Source: CAYQQQ01 sp964420125
Lineage (GTDB): Bacteria; Actinomycetota; Acidimicrobiia; Acidimicrobiales; Microtrichaceae
Assembly (NCBI GenBank): GCA_964420125.1
Contig: CAYQQQ010000007.1
Coordinates: 62,001 to 126,000 of the forward strand
Length of the DNA: 64,000 bases
Direction of reading: 5' to 3'
Below the pieces are notes generated by a model. It saw only the letters and a list, made by a program, of their open reading frames with translations, searched no databases and had not been told where the DNA came from. Shown here piece after piece: positions 41,767-49,132 of the stretch (positions are counted from its first letter, which is position 1; each line of letters starts with the position of its first letter). The translations under genes were made by a program, and so were the position numbers.

Positions 41767-43125
41767 TCAGAGAGAGTCGATCAGCCGGTCGACCCGGTCG
41801 TCCTGGGAGCGGAAGGGGTCCTTGCACAGCACGGTGCGTTGGGCCTGGTCGTTGAGCTTGAGGTGGACCCAATCGACGGTGTAGTCGCGCTTGCGCTCCT
41901 TCGCCCGGCGGATGAACTCCCCTCGTAGGCGTGCACGCGTGGTCTGCGGAGGTGTGTCGATCGCCTCTTCGATGTCCTGGTCGGTGACGATGCGTTCGAC
42001 CCGGTCCGCCTTCTGGAGCTTGTAGAACACGCTGCGGTCCCGCCGGATGTCGTGGTACTGCAGGTCGAGCAGCGCCACCCGCGGGTCACCGAGGTCCAGG
42101 TCGTGGCGCGCTCGGTACGCCTCGACCAACCGGAGCTTGGTGACCCAGTCGATCTCGCGGTGCATCGACATCGGATCCCGCTCGAGGCCGACCATGACGT
42201 GCTCCCACATCCCCAGCGCCTGCTTCTCCTGGGGCGCGAGCTCGTGGTTGTCGGCGTAGCGCTGTGCGCGTCGGAGGTACTCTCCCTGGATCTCGAACGC
42301 AGTCAGCTCCCGCCCGTTGGCCAGCCGGACAGCTCGGGTCAGGGTGACGTCGTGGCTGATCTCGCGGATGGCGCGGATGGGGTTCTCCAACGTCATGTCC
42401 CTCAGCACGACGCCCGGATCCTCGAGCATGCGCAGCACGAGGGAGCAGGCACCGACCTTCAGGAAGGTGGCGTACTCGCTCATGTTGGAATCGCCGACGA
42501 TCACGTGCAGACGGCGGAATCGGTCGGAATCGGCGTGGGGTTCGTCGCGCGTGTTGATGATCGGGCGTGATCGGGTCGTTGCCGAGGACACGCCCTCCCA
42601 GATGTGCTCGGCACGCTGGCTGATCGAGAACTGGGCCCCGCGCGCGGTGTGGAGCACCTTGCCCGCCCCGGCGTAGATCTGCCGGGTCACGAGGAAGGGG
42701 ATGAGCACCTCGGAGTACCGCACGAGCTCGTCGCCGCGGCTGGTGAGGTAGTTCTCGTGGCAGCCGTAGCTGTTGCCCGCCGAGTCGGTGTTGTTGCGGA
42801 AGAGGTAGATGTCACCCCGGATGCCCTCCTCGGCGAGGCGCTGCTCGGCGGACTCGAGCAGCTGGCTCAGTATCCACTCCCCCGCCTTGTCGTGGGCGAT
42901 GAGGTCGTGGAGGAGATCGCACTCCGGGGTGGCGTACTCGGGGTGGGACCCCACGTCGAGGTAGAGCCGGGCGCCGTTGGCGAGGAAGACGTTGGAGGAC
43001 CGGCCCCACGACACCACCCGGCGGAACAGGTAGCGAGCCACCTCGTCGGGGCTGAGGCGCCGCTGCCCGCGCAGCGTGCAGGTGACGCCGTACTCGTTCT
43101 CGAGGCCGTAGATCCGTCGTTCCAT
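41767..43125 (-). CDS. pafA: Pup-protein ligase PafA
   Basis: A 452-residue carboxylate-amine ligase of the glutamine-synthetase fold. It joins the C-terminal Glu of Pup to lysines of target proteins, using ATP. MERRIYGLENEYGVTC carries the catalytic Glu pair, LYLDVGSHPEYATPEC the Asp base, and NNTDSAGNSYGCHENYLTSR the metal and ATP loops. The C-terminal small domain (about 400-452) is intact. The gene lies between prcA and DUF3866. The GLENEY (not GIETEY) beginning and lack of the Dop loop separate it from dop. Confidence 0.97.
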   Translation of the reverse strand: MERRIYGLENEYGVTCTLRGQRRLSPDEVARYLFRRVVSWGRSSNVFLANGARLYLDVGSHPEYATPECDLLHDLIAHDKAGEWILSQLLESAEQRLAEEGIRGDIYLFRNNTDSAGNSYGCHENYLTSRGDELVRYSEVLIPFLVTRQIYAGAGKVLHTARGAQFSISQRAEHIWEGVSSATTRSRPIINTRDEPHADSDRFRRLHVIVGDSNMSEYATFLKVGACSLVLRMLEDPGVVLRDMTLENPIRAIREISHDVTLTRAVRLANGRELTAFEIQGEYLRRAQRYADNHELAPQEKQALGMWEHVMVGLERDPMSMHREIDWVTKLRLVEAYRARHDLDLGDPRVALLDLQYHDIRRDRSVFYKLQKADRVERIVTDQDIEEAIDTPPQTTRARLRGEFIRRAKERKRDYTVDWVHLKLNDQAQRTVLCKDPFRSQDDRVDRLIDSL

Positions 43126-43187
43126 CCACGGCCAAAGCTACCGGCGGGCGGCTGGCGTGCAACGACACTTCGTCGCTGCACGCCCGT

Positions 43188-43871
43188 TCACCCGGCCTGC
43201 AGGTAGTCGGCCACGGTGGCGTCCTCGAGGCGGGTGAAGCACCGGCGCTCCCCGTCGCGACGCAGCACCGCCACCTCGAGCTCCTCGGCGGGAAGCGTCC
43301 GATCCGGCCCGGCGAGGGCGCCCACCGCGGCGCTCACCGCCGCGGCCTCGCCGCCGCCCTCGCTCCACGCGGCAGCCATCCGCTCACCGATGGCGTCGGC
43401 CTCGCCGCCCAGCACGCACCAGCCGCTCTCGTCGACCATGGTCCCGTCGTAGAGGATGTGGAACATCTGGTCGCCGGTGGGCTCGTGGCCCACCTCGCAG
43501 ACGAGGATCTCGACCTCCATCGGCTTCATCTCGTGCGTGAAGACGTTGCCCAGGATCTGGGCGTACGCGTTGGCGAGGCCGCGCGCGTCGACGTCCTCGC
43601 GGCTGAAGGCGAAGCCCTTGAGGTCGGCGTGGCGGACACCGGCGATGCGGAGCTGGTCGAACTCGTTGTACTTCCCCACCCCGGCGAAGGCGATGCGGTC
43701 GTAGATCTCGGAGATCTTGCGCAGCATCCGGGAGGGGTTCTCGGCGCAGAGCACGATCCCCTCGGCCGAGGTGCAGGCCACCAGCGAGCGGCCCCGGGCG
43801 ATGCCCTTCCGCGCGTAGTCCGCGCGGTCCTTCATCATCTGCTCCGGCGCCACATAGAACGGCATGGTCAT
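43188..43871 (-). CDS. prcA: 20S proteasome alpha subunit
   Basis: A 227-residue alpha-type subunit without the catalytic Thr. The N-terminal gate and H0 helix are MPFYVAPEQMMKDRADYARK; GIARGRSLVACTSAEGIVLC opens the sandwich. In the core particle it forms the outer rings that receive substrates from the ARC ATPase. The ATG overlaps (ATGA) the stop of a 27-codon mini-ORF created by an 80-bp tandem repeat; a second in-frame ATG (MPFYV) follows two codons later. Stop is 62 bp before pafA. Confidence 0.96.
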   Translation of the reverse strand: MTMPFYVAPEQMMKDRADYARKGIARGRSLVACTSAEGIVLCAENPSRMLRKISEIYDRIAFAGVGKYNEFDQLRIAGVRHADLKGFAFSREDVDARGLANAYAQILGNVFTHEMKPMEVEILVCEVGHEPTGDQMFHILYDGTMVDESGWCVLGGEADAIGERMAAAWSEGGGEAAAVSAAVGALAGPDRTLPAEELEVAVLRRDGERRCFTRLEDATVADYLQAG

Positions 43872-43951
43872 GGCCGAGCCTCCGGCGAGGACAGGGCCAT
43901 TCCCTCTGCAGGGGCGGGTGGCCGGGGGGCGTAGGGCGGGGGCATGGTCAT
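43868..43951 (-). CDS. Mini-ORF 2 between prcB and prcA (27 codons, proline-rich)
   Basis: Encodes 27 residues: MTMPPPYAPR, PPAPAEGMAL, SSPEARP. It is identical to the preceding mini-ORF. Its ATG overlaps the stop of mini-ORF 1 and its TGA overlaps the prcA ATG. The first four residues match the beginning of PrcA (MTMP), and the last six match the end of PrcB (SPEARP), because the repeat junction includes both. It could serve only to hand ribosomes on to prcA, or make a real peptide. No homologue is known to me. Confidence 0.5.
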   Translation of the reverse strand: MTMPPPYAPRPPAPAEGMALSSPEARP

Positions 43952-44031
43952 GGCCGAGCCTCCGGCGAGGACAGGGCCATTCCCTCTGCAGGGGCGGGTG
44001 GCCGGGGGGCGTAGGGCGGGGGCATGGTCAT
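43948..44031 (-). CDS. Mini-ORF 1 between prcB and prcA (27 codons, proline-rich)
   Basis: Same 27 residues as mini-ORF 2: an N-terminal MTMPPPYAPRPPAPAEG and a C-terminal MALSSPEARP. The ATG overlaps the prcB stop (ATGA) and the TGA overlaps the next mini-ORF's ATG. No separate ribosome site stands at a good distance, so translation would depend on termination at prcB. A peptide this short and Pro-rich would probably be unstructured. Confidence 0.5.
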   Translation of the reverse strand: MTMPPPYAPRPPAPAEGMALSSPEARP

Positions 44032-44852
44032 GGCCGAGCCTCCGGCGAGGGGTCCGTGCCGCCACGTTCGACGGCGATCTGGTCGAACATCTCCTCGTAC
44101 CGACGTTCGAGGTCGTCGTCGGCGATCCGCTGGAAGCCGTCGACGCTGATGGTCGCCACGACGGGGAAGATCCTGCGCAGCATGTCCGGACCGCCCGTGG
44201 CGGAGTCCTCGTCGGCGGCCTCGAGGAGCGAGCGCAAGGTGAGGTCGATGGCCGCATCGACGCTCATCTCCGGGCGCCAGCCCAACTTGATGACGGTGGT
44301 CGCCTGCATCTGACCGGAGCCCGTCGCCGCGTGGTCGTGCTCCTCGTAGCGACCGCCGGTCAGGTCGTACTGGAAGAGCCGTCCCGTGGCCCGCGCGCGG
44401 TCGAAGCCGGCGAACAGCGGCACCACCGCCAGGCCGGAGAGCGCCGCGGGTAGGTGGTTCCGAACCATCTGCGAGAGCTGGTTCGCCTTGCCCTCGAGGC
44501 TGAGAGGGGCACCTTCCACCTTCTCGTAGTGCTCGAGCTGCAACTGGAAGAGCCGGACCATCTCCACGGCGGGCCCGGCGGCACCGGCGATGGCGACGCC
44601 GCTGTGGCGATCGGCGGGGAAGACCTTCTCGATGCTCCGGTGGCTGATGAAGTTGCCCGATGTGGCACGCCGGTCGCCTGCCATCACCACGCCCTCGGCG
44701 TAGCGCAGCGCGACGCAGGTCGTGCCATGGGGGACGCCGGGGTGGCCGTCGAGGCTTCCGGCATGCGGCACCGGAACCAGCCCGGCTCTTCGTGCCAGGG
44801 CGGCGAAGTCCGGGCCCGGGTCCTCGTGCGGGGGATAGAGCGGAAGGGTCAC
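44028..44852 (-). CDS. prcB: 20S proteasome beta subunit (catalytic)
   Basis: A 274-residue precursor with a 43-residue propeptide. Autocleavage after Gly in VPHGTTCVALRY exposes Thr44 as the N-terminal nucleophile. YAEGVVMAGDRRATSGNFIS carries the Asp/Arg set and SIEKVF the catalytic Lys (KVF). It builds the two inner rings of the core particle. The start is GTG. The stop overlaps the first mini-ORF. The C-terminal tail (GGTDPSPEARP) contains the sequence that was duplicated. Confidence 0.97.
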   Translation of the reverse strand: MTLPLYPPHEDPGPDFAALARRAGLVPVPHAGSLDGHPGVPHGTTCVALRYAEGVVMAGDRRATSGNFISHRSIEKVFPADRHSGVAIAGAAGPAVEMVRLFQLQLEHYEKVEGAPLSLEGKANQLSQMVRNHLPAALSGLAVVPLFAGFDRARATGRLFQYDLTGGRYEEHDHAATGSGQMQATTVIKLGWRPEMSVDAAIDLTLRSLLEAADEDSATGGPDMLRRIFPVVATISVDGFQRIADDDLERRYEEMFDQIAVERGGTDPSPEARP

Positions 44853-44907
44853 AGGCGGCAGGCTACCGGAGCTCGGCGCCGACTCGGTGCGTGAGCGTGC
44901 GCTGCGG

Positions 44908-45102
44908 CTACTCGCCGCCCTTCTGGATGTAGGACTTCACGAAGTCCTCCGCGTTGGTCTCGAGGACGTCGTCGATCTCGTCGAGGAGCTCGTCCATCTC
45001 GGCCTTCAGCTTCTCGCCCGCCTCGCTCGAGGAAGGAGCCTCTTCGACGACCGTGTCGTTGCGCTGCGGCGCAGGCTTCTTCTTCAGCTCTCTCTCTGCC
45101 AT
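44908..45102 (-). CDS. pup: Prokaryotic ubiquitin-like protein Pup
   Basis: A 64-residue small disordered protein. The C-terminal half (EKLKAEMDELLDEIDDVLET, then NAEDFVKSYIQKGGE) forms the helix that binds the ARC coiled coil. It ends in GGE rather than GGQ, so it is ready for PafA without Dop-catalysed deamidation. N-terminal residues (MAERELKKKPAP) enter the ATPase pore. Ribosome site GGGAGG precedes the ATG. Standing directly between dop and prcB is the usual order. Confidence 0.97.
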   Translation of the reverse strand: MAERELKKKPAPQRNDTVVEEAPSSSEAGEKLKAEMDELLDEIDDVLETNAEDFVKSYIQKGGE

Positions 45103-45186
45103 CTCGTACCTCCCGAGGGAAGGCTCCCAGGAGGAACCGTCCCTGCGATCGACTCCACCGTACCCCGACGTCGCTCTCGTCCGCGG

Positions 45187-46695
45187 TCAACGACCGAGCC
45201 TGCTGAGCAGATCGGCAGCCGACGTCGCCTCGTCGAGGAGCCGTCCCACGTGCTCCTCGGTGCCCTTGAGGGGCTCCAGCATCGGCACGCGCTGGAGCGT
45301 GCTGGCTCCGGTGTCGAACACGATGGAATCCCAGTTCGCGGCGACGATGGAGCTGGAGAACCGCTCGAGGCACCGCCCCCGGAAGTAGGCGCGTGTTCCG
45401 GGGGGTGGGGAGGCGACGGCATCGAGCACCTCGGTCTCGGGGCACAGCCGCCGGAGCCCGACGCGGTGTGCGAGCCCGCTCGATGGCCGAAGGTCGTGGT
45501 ACTGGAGGTCCATGGCGCGAAGCCTGGCATCGGTCCACTCGAGGCCGTGACGGTCGCGGTAGGCATCCATCAACCGGTACTTCGCCACCCAGTCGAGGCG
45601 ATCGGCCACCGACATCGGATCGCGATCGAGGCCGCTGAGCACCTGCTCCCACTCTGAGAGCACCGCCTGACCGACCTCCTCGCCGCCCACGGACTCGAGT
45701 CCGTGCGCCTCGGCCCATCGCAGGGCCCGGGAATGGAGCTCCCACTGCAGCTCCAGCGCGGTGGCCGAGGAGCCATCCGCGAGCGGGAGCACCTCCGCGA
45801 GGCCGAGGTCCCGGGACACGGCGTGCATGGCCGCCACGGGTGCCGCCAGCGCCAACGGCTCCCCCGCGGCGCCATCCTCGATCATCGACAGCAGGATCGC
45901 GGTGGTGCCGAGCTTCAGGAAGGTGGCGACCTCGCTCATGTTGGCGTCGCCGGCGATCACGTGCAGACGCCGGTACTTCTGTGCGTCGGCGTGGGGCTCG
46001 TCGCGGGTGTTGATGATCGGTCGCTTGAGGGTGGTCTCGAGGCCGACCTCCTCCTCGAAGAAGTCCGCTCGTTGGGTGATCTGGAAGGGAACCTCGTCGG
46101 TGCGGGATCCGGGTGCCTCCGAGCCGACCTTGCCGGACCCGGTGAAGATCTGTCGACTCACGAGGTGCGTGGTCGCGTGGGCGACGATCTGGCCGAAGGG
46201 CACCCTTCGGCTCATCAGGTAGTTCTCGTGGCAGCCGTAGCTGTTGCCCTTGCCATCGGAGTTGTTCTTGTAGACGACGATCTCCTGCCCGTCCGGCAGG
46301 AGCGGCGCGGCGGCAGCCATCGAGCGGATCAGGATCTCCTCGCCCGCCCGGTCGTACCGCATGGCGGTCAGGGCGTCCTCGCACTCCGGAGCGGAGTACT
46401 CGGGATGGGCGTGGTCGACGTAGTACCGGGCTCCGTTGGTGAGCACGGCGTTCACGAGGTGCGTCTCGACCTCCGGGGCCAGCGACATGCGCACCGCCTC
46501 CTCGCGAGCGTCGTTGCCCGGGGTCTCGTCCTCGAAGTCCCATCCGACGCGCGGGGCCCCGGAACGGGCAGGGTCGAGCGATGCGAGGTAGGCGTTGATG
46601 AGCATGGACGAGGCGGAGATGGGGTTGGACTCCGCGAGGCCGCGCACCACGATGCCGTACTCGGTCTCGATGCCCAGGATCTTCTCGATCGCCAT
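45187..46695 (-). CDS. dop: Pup deamidase/depupylase Dop
   Basis: A 502-residue PafA homologue. MAIEKILGIETEYGIVVRG is the Dop start. The longer ISASSMLINAYLASLDPARS region (residues about 26-80) is the Dop-loop area absent from PafA; YYVDHAHPEYSAPEC carries the Asp nucleophile. NSDGKGNSYGCHENYLMSRR is the metal/ATP loop. It cleaves Pup from substrates and in GGQ species also deamidates Pup. Since this Pup already ends in Glu, only the depupylase activity should matter here. pup follows 84 bp downstream. Confidence 0.97.
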   Translation of the reverse strand: MAIEKILGIETEYGIVVRGLAESNPISASSMLINAYLASLDPARSGAPRVGWDFEDETPGNDAREEAVRMSLAPEVETHLVNAVLTNGARYYVDHAHPEYSAPECEDALTAMRYDRAGEEILIRSMAAAAPLLPDGQEIVVYKNNSDGKGNSYGCHENYLMSRRVPFGQIVAHATTHLVSRQIFTGSGKVGSEAPGSRTDEVPFQITQRADFFEEEVGLETTLKRPIINTRDEPHADAQKYRRLHVIAGDANMSEVATFLKLGTTAILLSMIEDGAAGEPLALAAPVAAMHAVSRDLGLAEVLPLADGSSATALELQWELHSRALRWAEAHGLESVGGEEVGQAVLSEWEQVLSGLDRDPMSVADRLDWVAKYRLMDAYRDRHGLEWTDARLRAMDLQYHDLRPSSGLAHRVGLRRLCPETEVLDAVASPPPGTRAYFRGRCLERFSSSIVAANWDSIVFDTGASTLQRVPMLEPLKGTEEHVGRLLDEATSAADLLSRLGR

Positions 46696-46807
46696 AGCTC
46701 AAGAACCCTACTGGTGCTCGGGATGGGTCGCGTGCGGCCGTGCGGTGCCTCTCGGAGGCGACCGGAGCGCCTCGACGGCCCTCGGCGTGGTGCCCCGGAG
46801 CGACCGG

Positions 46808-47836
46808 TCACTTCACCGTGGAGAGCGCCATGGCAGGATCGAAGCGGACGAAGAGCACCGAGGCCGAACGACCGCCGTTGGTGGTCTCCCCTCCTGCGGG
46901 GAAGGTTGCGAGGATCGCCCGAGTGGCTCCGTCGGCGTCGCGGAAGAAGCTGAGGCCACCGGGGCCGGTGCGGCCGTCGGACGCGCCGACCCACGGTCCG
47001 CTGGGGTCGGACACGCACGGCCCGGTCGGACCGAGGCACCGGGCGATGCCGGTGGAGTACCCGGCCTCCCACCAGCGGCCAGCGGAGTAGGTGAGCACGT
47101 AGCTGTCGCGAACGGGGTCGTAGACCATCGAGGGCTGCTCGATGAAGTGGTACTCCCAGGGGTGTTGGCGACGGAGCAGCGCCACCGGGGCGCCCGCCAG
47201 GTTGGCGGCACCGTCCAACGGGATGCTGTGCAGCGGGGACTCGGTGTCGCCGAAGGCGACCAGCAGGTACGGCGCTCCCCACTTGTCGAACACGACCTCG
47301 GGGTCGAGCGCGCCGCCGGTCCCGCCGAGGCCGCAGTGCAGCGGGGAGGGCTCGGGCACGAACGGCCCGGCCGGCCCGTCTGCCCAGGCCCGGCCGATGC
47401 ACTGCGGGTTCTGGGGTTGAGGCGGGTGCACCCGGTCCGCCGAGAAGAACATCGCCCACCGCGAGCCGAACCTGGCCACCGACGGCGCCCAGAGCTGGGT
47501 GGGTGAGGCGGCCCACGCCGGCTTGGTGGGCATGCCCTCGACGGTGTGGGCGTTCTTCTCGGCGAGGCTGTAGCTGCGCGAGAGATCGGTGGTGGTGAAG
47601 ACCGGCGCCCGGAGGTGGTTGTTGGAGCCGTACACGTAGTACGTGTCCCCTACCTGCACCACCGAGGGATCCGAGGTCTCGGGGAACTGGCCGGGCGGCA
47701 GGGCGTCCAGCTTCCGAACCGGACCCAGACATCCGGCCAGCAGGATCGTGGTCGCGGCGACGACGCCGATCCAGCACGCTCGCCACAGGACCCTCCGCGG
47801 ATCGTGCGACCGATGCGCCTGATGTCGGCTGTGCAT
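46808..47836 (-). CDS. Secreted GH43-like five-bladed propeller lipoprotein
   Basis: A 342-residue exported lipoprotein with signal CWIGVVAATTILLAGC (lipobox LAGC, Cys about residue 36). The mature part reads as a GH43/62-type beta-propeller: SDPSVVQVGDTYYVYGSNNH (candidate catalytic Asp), LWAPSVARFGSRWAMFFSAD, LDPEVVFDKWGAPYLLVAFG (second Asp) and EQPSMVYDPVRDSYVLTYSA (candidate acid Glu). Arabinan or xylan hydrolysis is usual in the family; the natural polymer here is not known. It sits alone between dop and the divergent DapB-like gene. Confidence 0.75.
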   Translation of the reverse strand: MHSRHQAHRSHDPRRVLWRACWIGVVAATTILLAGCLGPVRKLDALPPGQFPETSDPSVVQVGDTYYVYGSNNHLRAPVFTTTDLSRSYSLAEKNAHTVEGMPTKPAWAASPTQLWAPSVARFGSRWAMFFSADRVHPPQPQNPQCIGRAWADGPAGPFVPEPSPLHCGLGGTGGALDPEVVFDKWGAPYLLVAFGDTESPLHSIPLDGAANLAGAPVALLRRQHPWEYHFIEQPSMVYDPVRDSYVLTYSAGRWWEAGYSTGIARCLGPTGPCVSDPSGPWVGASDGRTGPGGLSFFRDADGATRAILATFPAGGETTNGGRSASVLFVRFDPAMALSTVK

Positions 47837-47983
47837 GGGTGAAGCCCTCCCCTGGCGGACGAAGGAGCAGGGTACCGCTCGTGCACCCGGGTGACTCCCC
47901 TGGCGGTGCGACGCAGGCTACGGTCCGCCGATGCCCGTTGGGCCCACGTGCTCCGCGTGGAGCTGGATCGAGGAGGCGCCGAG

Positions 47984-49045
47984 GTGCTGAGGGTCGTGCA
48001 GTGGTCGACGGGGAACGTGGGGCGCTTCGCGCTTCGCCAGATCGCAAGGCATCCGGATCTGGAACTGGTCGGGGTGTGGGTCCACAGCCCTGACAAGGTC
48101 GGTCGGGACGCCGGAGAGCTCGCCGGGATCGAACACCTCGGAGTGCCCGCCACCGACGACGCCGAGGCGCTGTTGGCCTTGGGTGCGGACTGCGTCTGCT
48201 ACACGGCGACCGCCGACCTCCGCCCCGACGCCGCCATCGAGGACATGGCCAGGATCCTCACCTCCGGGGCCAACGTGGTCTCGAGCTCCGTGGTACCCCT
48301 CGTGTTCCCCCAACACGTCGACGCGGCGATGCGGGAGCCGCTGGAGGCCGCCTGCCGTGAGGGCGGCGCCTCGTGCTTCACCTCCGGGATAGATCCGGGC
48401 TTCGCCAACGACCTGCTACCGCTGACGCTGCTCGGCACCTGCGAGTACGTCGACCGGGTCCGGGTGATGGAGATCGTGAACTACGCGACGTATGCCCAAC
48501 CCGACGTGCTCTTCGACATCATGGGGTTCGGCCAGGCGCTCGATGCCACCCCGCTGCTGCTGGCGCCCGGCGTGCTCAGCTTCGCCTGGGGCGGCGTGCT
48601 GCGCGCCGTCGCGGCCGGCCTGGACGTCACCATCGACGAGTTCGTCGAGGTCCACGAGCGGCTCCCCGCCGCCGCCACGCTCGACCTGGGGTTCGGTGTG
48701 GTGGAGGAGGGCACGACTGCGGCGCTGCGGTTCGAGCTCCAGGGCCTGGTCGGCGGCGAGCCCCGCCTCGTGCTGGAGCACGTGACCCGACTGGACGATG
48801 CACTGGCTCCTGACTGGCCGCAGCCGGTCGGAGGCTCGGGGTACCGCGTGATCGTCGAGGGCAACCCCAGCTACACCCTGGACCTCCAGATGATGGGCGA
48901 CGACGGCGACCACAACACCGCCGGGTTGAGCGGGACGGCAGGCCGACTGGTCAACGCCATCCCCGCCGTCGTGGCAGCGGCACCGGGATTGCTGTCGGTG
49001 CACGACCTCCCACTGGTCACCGGCCGGGGGCTGATGCGCACCTGA
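47984..49045 (+). CDS. DapB-like NAD(P)-dependent dehydrogenase
   Basis: A 353-residue protein with a Rossmann start (VVQWSTGNVGRFALRQIARH) and the layout of the dihydrodipicolinate reductase-like family that includes 2,4-diaminopentanoate dehydrogenase. CVCYTATADLRPDAAIEDMA and SGANVVSSSVVPLVFPQH follow, then FTSGIDPGFANDLLPLTLLG. These lack the DapB lysine-path signature, so a lysine role is unlikely. Start GTG with AGGAGG eight bases upstream; the frame is open to 47891 but without a ribosome site. Substrate unknown. Confidence 0.8.
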   Translation: MLRVVQWSTGNVGRFALRQIARHPDLELVGVWVHSPDKVGRDAGELAGIEHLGVPATDDAEALLALGADCVCYTATADLRPDAAIEDMARILTSGANVVSSSVVPLVFPQHVDAAMREPLEAACREGGASCFTSGIDPGFANDLLPLTLLGTCEYVDRVRVMEIVNYATYAQPDVLFDIMGFGQALDATPLLLAPGVLSFAWGGVLRAVAAGLDVTIDEFVEVHERLPAAATLDLGFGVVEEGTTAALRFELQGLVGGEPRLVLEHVTRLDDALAPDWPQPVGGSGYRVIVEGNPSYTLDLQMMGDDGDHNTAGLSGTAGRLVNAIPAVVAAAPGLLSVHDLPLVTGRGLMRT

Positions 49046-49059
49046 GGGTGCCGGGGCGC

Positions 49060-49102
49060 CATCCGATGCTCGATGAGCCCATCCGATGCTCGATGAGCAT
49101 CG
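49060..49102. repeat. 19-bp direct repeat with terminator-like hairpin
   Basis: CATCCGATGCTCGATGAGC occurs at 49060-49078 and 49080-49098. The second copy lies in CGATGCTC-GAT-GAGCATCG, an 8-bp perfect stem (49084-49102). It falls between the convergent DapB-like and arc genes and may act as a terminator. Confidence 0.6.
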
Positions 49103-49132
49103 TGGCCGGGATCGCTCGGGATCGACTCCGGT

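Larger units (their letters stand above)
43861..44050. repeat. Perfect 80-bp tandem duplication at the prcB-prcA junction
   Basis: Bases 43861-43940 and 43941-44020 are identical, and 44021-44050 repeats the first 30 bases again (2.4 copies). On the minus strand each unit runs from one ATGACCATGCC to the next. The period is not a multiple of three, so the frame shifts with each copy, and every junction restores an ATGA overlap. Confidence 0.97.

Noticed and set aside
43861..44050. CRISPR or mobile-element ends at the prcB-prcA repeat
   Set aside because: The 80-bp units are directly contiguous without spacers, there are no terminal inverted repeats or transposase, and the unit shares ends with prcB and prcA themselves, so a local tandem duplication is the simplest reading.
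47891..47983. Longer N-terminus for the DapB-like gene
   Set aside because: The Rossmann fold begins directly after the GTG at 47984, which has an AGGAGG site. The upstream codons look non-coding.
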